Source of the DNA: Harmothoe impar
Lineage: Eukaryota > Annelida > Polychaeta > Phyllodocida > Polynoidae
DNA: 64,000 bases
Direction: 5' to 3'
NCBI GenBank assembly: GCA_947462335.1
Contig: OX381709.1
Coordinates: 68,564,609 to 68,628,608 of the forward strand
Shown here: piece by piece, positions 57,052 to 64,000 of the stretch
Layout: every line of letters starts with the position of its first letter
Position numbering within the stretch: the first letter of the stretch is position 1
Notes under the pieces: generated by a model
The model's input: only the letters and a program-made list of their open reading frames with translations
Databases searched by the model: none
Told to the model about the DNA's origin: nothing
Position numbers and translations under genes: made by a program

Positions 57052-57351
57052 GGGAGTGCTCATTTTTTAACAACAGGGGGGGGTGGTGGATTCGGGGGGG
57101 GGGGTAAAAAATTTGGACCCCTTGACCGGGGGGGGGTAAAAAATTTAGACCCCTCTTGGGGGGGGTCAAAAAAATTCAACCTGTTTTGAGGGAAAAAGCC
57201 CGCGCGTTACTATGCTACAAAGGGGCGCGAACGCGCGCGATTTTCGGCCTGCCAGGGGGGGGGGGTAAAAAATTTCGACCCCTATAGCGGGGGGGGGGGG
57301 GGGTGAAAAAATTTCACCACCCCCCCCTGTTGTTAAAAAATGAGCACTCCC
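57052..57351. mobile_element. 300-bp PIF/Harbinger-type MITE, GGGAGT family
   Basis: GGGAGTGCTCATTTTTTAAC and GTTAAAAAATGAGCACTCCC are perfect inverted ends, and TTA flanks both sides (57049-57051 and 57352-57354). The interior matches 56296-56603 (poly-G/C, taaaaaatttngaccc). Confidence 0.85.
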
Positions 57352-57766
57352 TTAATAGACCCGTAGGCCTATAGGCCTATGTGAAGGGAGGCGGGGGGGG
57401 GGGGGAGTAAGCCTAGATGTAGCCCTAAACTTATAATATAGGTCTAATATTATTTGGGACATCGGACCTAGATTTACCCCTAAACTTATTACAGTAGCAA
57501 AATATAAAGTAAAAGGATTTCCTTCACTGAGACCTATACTATATAGGCCCTAAGCCTGCTGGTGGCCGGTCTCTGATTCAAAACCTGCTGAGGATCTATC
57601 ATCAAAACAAAGGCCAAAAAGTGCAGTTCTAGTCCGATTTGAGCCCCGATTTCGACAGTGGATCTGGGGAAATGCCTGATCTAATGATCCTGCAAAGCTG
57701 GATGCTCAGAAGTAAGTACTTTTGGCTATTCTTACTGTCAGCAATGGCCGACCGGACGTAGGGGGC

Positions 57767-57790
57767 GCCACTCGCGCGAGCGCGAGTGGC
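57767..57790. repeat. CpG palindrome
   Basis: GCCACTCGCGC and GCGCGAGTGGC are exact reverse complements separated by GA. It lies in a short CpG-rich patch and could be promoter-associated. No adjoining exon was found. Confidence 0.5.
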
Positions 57791-60700
57791 CCGGATCTTG
57801 CTGCAAATACAACAGCCAGCTGCTTTTTTTTCCCATACTGAAGCATAGTAACTGACACCCTGTGCCTGTGTATTCAACCTTTGGGGCCCCGATTTAGGGC
57901 CTTACACCCCCTAAAAACCTTAGATATTTAAACCGAGTGGCAATCACTATACTGACATTCATATATGTCAGCCATAGACCCCTAGCTTTTGCGAATTTTG
58001 AGAAATTCAAGTTTTAGCAAAATTTCTAGTACTTAAGCTATATAAAGATGGCGGCCGGCATCGCTGGTGTAAACCATGACGGATATTGTGTCATATCTCA
58101 GTAAATATCATCAATCCAATGGAATATCTGGTCTGTAAATATCGGGGTGGGATATTTGCAACATATTTTATCATTTTCCCGGAGAAATTCTGCCATATAA
58201 TGATGTTTGCAGTGATTTACTGAGGTAAAGTGTACATTGAGTGTGGATTCCGGCACATAGTCACGTGACCAGTACAAGTCGGCCCGACAGGGAGAATAGA
58301 AGACCCGATACCGCGATGTCGAGCGATGCGCGATAATCATAATGTAAGAAAACTGTTGATGAACGCGACAATACGCGGCAGATCACATTTCTAGTCTCAT
58401 AAACGCGACAACAAATACCTTGGTTCTTTAATCATACATAGTTCCTGTTATAGTGTGACTTTCCACCGAGTAACACCATTTCAACACTAAATTATTGAAG
58501 ATTCACACTCACCTCTTGCCGATGCAGCAGATTATCGTCTGCAACAAGCGAAAACATGCACGGGAACAAGCTTCAGTAGCCGCCGCTGACTTTGTGGTTC
58601 TCGGCCCAACTTGCCGCCTTTTGCGCTCCGCCACGGCTGCGCTGACGCTCAGACGACGCACCGAGCGCTTACGCGCCGCCCTGGCGACGTTTTTGCGAAC
58701 TGCGCTAAAAGCGCGCCAAAAATTGTATTATCGCCCATACGCTCGTGAACGTCAACGCTATGTCAATGCAAGCAGAGCCCTGTTCCAACACTGATTACGC
58801 CTTGAAATTGTGGAGCTCTTTGAGTCTCTCTTGTGCATGGGGAAGCATAATATGCTTAGCATTTGACATTTTATTCTAACTTTGATTTTGATTAAACATC
58901 ACTAATAAAGATGAAAGGCCCACTCTCATTGTGCTAATTATCCATTTTTTAGGCAGCCATTGTCAGTTGGCATTATCTTGGATTTCTGATTATCCCTGTA
59001 ATGACAGCTTTAAAATACTTATCAGACTGCAGTAGGGTAGGCTAGGTAACCTCTGTGTAATCATATGTAAAGTATTTTCTCTTTCTATGCTTCAACCTGA
59101 GGGAGAAATTATTGCGAGTTGGGCACGGGAAAATCCTCGTGCGTCGATGTTTGTTGACGCGATACGAGACGCTGCCGTACAGAGGCGTGCAGGCGCTCGA
59201 CGCTTCTTCTGGCTGACGCTCCAATCTTGACTCGGGGACCAGTGTAGAAGTTGTGAAACTGAGCACTCTCACAGCACTAACGCTGCACTGCTGACATCTG
59301 CCAGGAGATTGTAGAGATTTCGCGCCACGCCTGTTCTACACTCCATGGGCAGATGGGCGTGGGACCTCGGGGTGGAGCCCCGGGGGGGGGGGGGGGGGTG
59401 GGGGGGGGGGGGGGGGGCACTTCATATATTTTGTATACACAAGTGTGCGGCTGGGAAGGGCACTTTTTGAGCAAAATCCCCCTCACCAAGGGTCTGCTTT
59501 TCACCAAAATCCCCCTCAACAAGGGTCAATTTTCACCAAAATTCCCCTCACCAAGGGTCACTTTTCGGAGATTTCAACAAAATCCCACCAAAAAGGGTCA
59601 CATTTTGCCAAAATTCTTTGCAGCAAGGGTCACTTTTGACCAAAATTCTTACACCAAGGCCGACTCCTCGGGGAAAATTGCTAAAACCTAGGCACTTTTG
59701 TCCAAATCCCCCTAAGCAAGGGTCACTTCTGACCAAAATCCCCCTCACCAAGGGTCACTTCTGACCAAAATCCCCCTCACCAAGGGTAAGGGTTGTCAAA
59801 GGGCCAGCCGCACACCCGTGTCAAAAAAAATTTGAGTGCCCCCCCCCCCCGCGGGGTGGAGCTAATCTGTAGGCCTATCACTTGGGCCGAAATTCTCTAT
59901 GTACAGATACAGCCATCTTTGATATACATGTAGGCCCCCTAACTACCGATGGCTCATTAGGTAAAAAAGAAAAAAAGAGGAAGAGGAACACTGCACAAAA
60001 TGGTCGTGTCGATTTTTACCCATCTAGAGGCACATAAATGTCACGAGAGCATTTGCAGCACCGTAAGCTTTAATTTGATATAACATAATTATGCTCATAT
60101 TCGACCATAATCATCACGTTTTCTATCAAAATTTGCAACAACAAAAAAAGAAAAAAAAGTTCAAAACACAATTTTGGGGATATACGCAGTGATAAGATAT
60201 TATTTAGAGTGGCCTTAGCTGAAGATTACAATTATTTATTATGGTAAACCCCAGTACATGTAATACTAATAGTGTAACTGCAGACATAATCTTGCAATGA
60301 TTTAATAGGCCTACGGTATTTATTGGACAATAACCTTTTAAATACAGTCGTTATAAAACTTTGGTACCGGAAGCCTATATGTTTGAATCTCGCCCCCTAG
60401 GTAGGCTAATGTAGGTATTGGGTGATGAGTATAAAACCTAAACACAACACTTCATGAACAATTCTAAATTGCAATGATTATTTCTGAAAATATTTAGTGC
60501 GATACTACCACACACACATATAATTTATATGATTACAACCTCTCGAAACCCCCTAATACACTGTAAAACTTTTAAATAAATAAAAATTAAATCTAATTGC
60601 TAAACATGTCTAGGTGTTAAGCCATTAAACACACTCGTTCAAAACAGCCAGATGTAGTTCGGTCCCTCGTGTGACTGTTAGGTTCGAGGAAGTAATTTTC

Positions 60701-61464
60701 TGTTATAGGCCCATTCTGTGGAATATAAACACAGATATAGCAATATTCTCTCAGTCATCATAGTGTAGCCTATACATGTATATAACTGGTCCACTGGCTA
60801 CTTTCCTATAGTTATGATGATTAAAGTAATGACACTCATCGTGGGTATAACGAGGTGTTAACTACTCCCTACCATATAGTATAATATAAGCATATGAACA
60901 GAGAACTATAAAACCGAACACACAAACCAAATCATAGACTTAAATTATTTCCAGGCCAAAACACAATTAACATGTCTAAACATGTCATTATCTAAACATA
61001 TTTGGACACGTTTTATCTAAACATGTTTAGAAACTAAACATGTTGAGATTGGAAAGAATGCAATCTAAACATTGTTTTTAGTTTGTGTAGGCCTATATGC
61101 AGGATATAATAATGCGGTTATAAGTGCTCACAAACATGAAATGAATACATGCCTCCATAAGTCAAGTCAACTAAGCATCTGTAGCCTACCATACTATATA
61201 TGAAAGAATGTTATGGTTGGTATTCCATTTGCATACCTCTCATTATGCATCATAAAATTTCTTTGGAACAGTAAATTTGGCCTTCTGCATATTGCAGAAA
61301 TGGATCTACTTTTGTACAGTTGGAAGCCGATATAACGTAACAGTTAGGCTAATGCAGTTGTACAGCTGTTACAAAGTGACAGTTTAGCTGAAACAGTTGT
61401 CGATACAGTCGTACAGCTGAGATAACCTGACAGTAAATCTGAGACAGCTGGTATAACCTGATAG
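57791..61464. other. Region without a convincing gene
   Basis: It contains a local GC-rich patch (58500-58800) with open frames on both strands and a donor-like site on the minus strand at about 58511. At 58048, aagatggcggccggcatc is followed by gtaaac, a possible short first exon (plus). Neither can be linked to further exons. The poly-G/poly-C element at 59376-59868 is listed separately. The stretch 59870-61464 is AT-rich with ctaaacatgt repeats at 60970-61050. Confidence 0.4.
59376..59868. mobile_element. Poly-G/poly-C bounded repeat with 'accaagggtca' units
   Basis: A G-run at the left (59379-59416) and a C-run at the right (59838-59852) bound tandem units such as accaaaatccccctcaccaa followed by gggtcactt. 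Internal blocks (tattttgtatacaca, gtgcggctg) match the element at 38568-40623, so this is a relative. Flanking GGGGTGGAGC occurs on both sides. Confidence 0.6.
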
Positions 61465-63311
61465 TTAAGCTGATGCTTCTAAATTATCCATTGAGAAGGC
61501 AGCGTTTGTATATCCCTTTTCCCCCCTTGGTGCAGACTCTTCTTCCTTAATGTCACCATCTTCAGAGGATCCTCCTTCCTCAGCCTTGTCAAGCATCTCT
61601 CCACCAGGGTTATCTAATGCAACCTCTCCATTGCCTGCAATGCTGGTAGAACTGTTTTTTTCAGTTGCACGGTCAACAGAGCATGCAAGAATAATCAGCA
61701 TGTAAATCTGCAGAGATATCACCAGGATGTTCTTTCCCACAAAGTAGATAATTTCCGAGTTAATATCGTTTTTTGCAACCCCAATGATGTACAGGCGGAT
61801 AGCCAAAAAAGGACCATCCTGGAGCATAACCGTAGCCACTATTGTCCATGCTTCATGCTTCATAATGTCTCGAAAACGTCCAGGCATATATACAGTCCCA
61901 ACTACATCCAGCAGTTTTATTTGTGTCTTTTGTGTCACGTTCCATGGAACCTGTAAGTGGCAGCACAAACTGTGTCAGGCTCAGGACCCAGGCAGCAAAT
62001 ATCACATGTGGGAGGACATTGCTGGTATATACATCTTCCTCTTCATTGAGCTGGAGCAGCTCAGCTATATCAGCACCAAGTGCAATGTAGACTAGAAGCT
62101 TCTCTGCCAACTTCTTGTGGGGCACACGTCCAAAGGGTGCGATCCACTGAGTGATGATCAGAATTAGAATGAGGCTTGGATCAAGGTATTTGAGCTGGAA
62201 AATAGATGTTCACATACTAAAAAGACAGAACTGACAAAGGCAGTATATGATATATGTTTAATGCACACATACCTGGGCGTAAACCATTTCCAACACCCTT
62301 TTCATTTTGCGTTATTACAGTTTTTCGAAATTCAATTTTTGGTCACTCTTTGGAAACTTTCCGAAATTTAAATCTTAGAACAGATAAGCCAGATGTCTCC
62401 ACCTATTTAAAAGATTGAAATAGATAATGTCTCACATAAAACCAGGCAAGAATAAATTACGATTGATGACTTATATTTGTGGACATTGTTGGTGCAATAG
62501 ATGGCAGAATGTTTGCTAAGATTACACAGTGTATATGAATTACGGATATTCCCTATGTTGGTGTGGTTCAAGAGAACATTTTAGAATAATTTCATAAACA
62601 TGAGTGCTCCCAGGTAGCATTCTGACGTTGACCCAATGTTGGTTCCAGGTAGTCGAGAGTTGGATTGACGTCAGCATGCCAACGTTGGTACAACATAGTT
62701 TTGGCCAGGGGTATTCCGTCTGGGCCAACATCAGCAAGCCAACATTGGCCCAATGTTGGCCCAACATTAGACGAATGGTCATATGTTGACGTCGTAGCAA
62801 CGTCAGGTGCAGACATTGACACAGCATTATTTTGGGCATAGGCATTGCATTCCTAACTTTGTAGTGGAACTCATTGAGTATCAACGATCACTATTAAAAC
62901 AACATCGTTCCAACATGATATGCCAATGTTGTACGTTGGCGTTCCAACATTTCCACAACATTTGGACATCATTTGCACAACACAGTTTTAGCCAGTGGCA
63001 TTCTATTTGAGCCAACGTCAGCATGTCAAAGTTTGGCCAATGTTGTACCAACGTTGGCCCAACCTAACCGTGTTAGCTTGGCTATTATGCAATAGTTACT
63101 TACTGCTGTAAGTACAAGGAAGGCTTCATCTGGATCTGCTGGGAAAGTAATACATGTTTTGGTACATGTAGTGTTCTCCTTCCCTGTAGTGGTGGTAGTG
63201 GTGTCTGTGGTGTTACCATTACTTTTAATCATCTGATCCTTCAATATATCACGAATTAGCCAAATGCCAGGTACCACCGTTATCAAATACAGCAACACAG
63301 AAACATTAAGC
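61465..63311 (-). CDS. TMEM26-like multi-pass membrane protein, 3' exons with apparent frameshift
   Basis: Exon 63311-63104 encodes a hydrophobic segment (VLLYLITVVPGIWLI), a Thr-rich loop with two N-glycosylation sites and DEAFLVLTA. It joins in phase 0 to exon 62194-61465. That exon continues LKYLDPSLILILIITQWIAP, then LLVYIALGADIAELL, AAWVLSLTQFVLPLT, VATVMLQDGPFLAIRLYII and VGKNILVISLQIYMLIILA, with an acidic tail to the stop. The order of segments, especially LLVYI-ADI, LTQF and the LQDGPF-RLY motif, matches TMEM26. The protein is probably at the plasma membrane, function not established. The frame changes by one base (+1) near 61950, in the loop after QFVLPLT: the first frame runs on to a stop as SMERDTKD, and the second begins around VPWNVTQKTQ. 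5' exons lie beyond the window or were not found. Confidence 0.7.
62620..63080. repeat. CCAACGTTGG-type dispersed repeats
   Basis: Many short self-complementary motifs (ccaacgttgg, ccaatgttgg, cccaacatt, gacgtcagcatg) lie in the intron of the TMEM26-like gene. Segments are repeated about every 300 bp (gccaacgtcagcatgccaa-like). Noncoding. Confidence 0.8.
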
Positions 63312-63507
63312 CTTGAAATTTAAAAAAAAAGAGAGAAAGTTTGAAAGTTTTTTGTCCCAAAGAATCAACGATTTTTTTTATATGAGTACATACGCTGACA
63401 AAGTTCAGACATTGTTCATAATTAATAGCGCTATATTACAGTAAACAATCCAATTATTAACTCAGGCATCACAAGTTTCTTTTCATCAATTTGGATTATT
63501 TCACTTA

Positions 63508-63656
63508 CGCCTAAAAAAAGAGTTGTGTTCCGGTATCCCGATTTTTGAGGAAATTTAAGGCATTTTTGCCTTTTGACCCCCCACAAATGGGAAAAAAAAA
63601 TCCAACCTACTGACCCTGTTTATTTTTGGCCATGCTACCGGAACTTTTTTTAGGCC
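63508..63656. mobile_element. 149-bp TTA-flanked MITE
   Basis: Ends CGCCTAAAAAAAGAG with TTCCGGTA, and TACCGGAA with CTTTTTTTAGGCC, are inverted. TTA lies on both sides (63505-63507 and 63657-63659), as for PIF/Harbinger elements. The interior has aaaaatccaacctactgacc, related to the element at 7893-8217. Confidence 0.75.
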
Positions 63657-63659
63657 TTA

Positions 63660-64000
63660 TATAGCCATTTAGAAATTGGGTAATTCTCTTTTATTTTCTT
63701 GTGTTTTCTTACAGACAATTATCCTAGCTGTTTCCTACACAAACATGTCGTACACATATAGTTCTAAGAAAAAACACAACTAGGTTTCTTGGCTCCCATA
63801 GTGTATACAAAGGGCATATGGGAATAGATCATTGTGTATACTATGGTCCACAACTTGTTGTTGTTGTTATTTCGTTTATTTTTATCCTGAGGAAGTACAT
63901 AACCTTATAGATTGTATTATTGTATTCCACAGCATTTGCAATTATATAAGTATTCCGTTAAGCGGTAGCTAATCCACTAACCCTCTTAGGGGGTGTGGTA
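63660..64000. other. Window end, nothing recognised
   Basis: AT-rich sequence with a ttgttgttgttatttc run. No exon, RNA gene or complete repeat can be supported. Confidence 0.5.

Noticed and set aside
1..64000. CRISPR arrays, bacterial operons, tRNA or rRNA genes
   Set aside because: The tandem arrays have no unique spacers between repeats, genes are intron-containing, and no tRNA or rRNA signature was recognised by eye. A covariance-model scan was not possible here.

Overview
This is eukaryotic genomic DNA, most likely from a marine invertebrate animal. The evidence is GT-AG introns of about 90 bp to several kb, AT-rich spacers, dense miniature transposons and satellites, and animal-type genes: a tandem pair of chitin-deacetylase-like genes, a TMEM26-like membrane protein and an RWD-GTPase gene. 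The species cannot be named from the sequence. All gene models come from reading splice sites and phases by eye. Nothing was searched against a database.

Layout. 1-14 kb: the last two exons of one chitin-deacetylase-like gene (478-1156) and a complete seven-exon paralog (4421-11574, 389 aa), both on the plus strand. The complete one has lost most catalytic residues of the CE4 family. Its introns and flanks carry several MITEs. 14.2-16.9 kb: a 2.2-kb complex of two alternating minisatellites, followed by a GC-rich repeat family that also occurs at 7 kb. 18.5-27.8 kb: a block with six and a quarter copies of a 394-bp satellite, a P-superfamily (THAP9-like) transposase with an intact DDE triad (plus), and a convergent zinc-finger gene whose C-terminal domain resembles the end of P-type transposases (minus).

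29-41 kb, minus strand: a gene of at least 11 exons encoding an N-terminal RWD domain and an Obg-family GTPase of the Ygr210 type with a TGS-like C-terminus. Its introns hold a 5'-truncated LINE, a nested pair of DNA transposons and a 1.06-kb TIR element 11 bp from a splice donor. The expected G3 motif is missing. 41.3-42.5 kb, plus: RGG-rich terminal exons of an unknown gene, and the end of a tyrosine recombinase (Crypton/DIRS-like).

44.6-54.6 kb: a 173-bp satellite interrupted by two nested TA-flanked transposons, then a very large minus-strand transposase-like gene. Its ~1,600-residue open reading frame combines a C48/ULP1-like peptidase, cysteine clusters, a MULE-type DDE core, a SWIM finger, C2H2 fingers and a PHD finger. 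Small upstream exons up to 54572 join it in consistent phase. 55-61 kb: MITEs, poly-G/poly-C elements and a CpG-rich promoter-like stretch, with no convincing gene. 61.5-63.3 kb, minus: the 3' exons of a TMEM26-like gene with an apparent +1 frameshift. The most unusual items are the ULP1-MULE-SWIM-PHD protein, the RWD-Ygr210 fusion, the P-type transposase with its convergent partner, and the catalytically dead membrane-anchored deacetylase pair.
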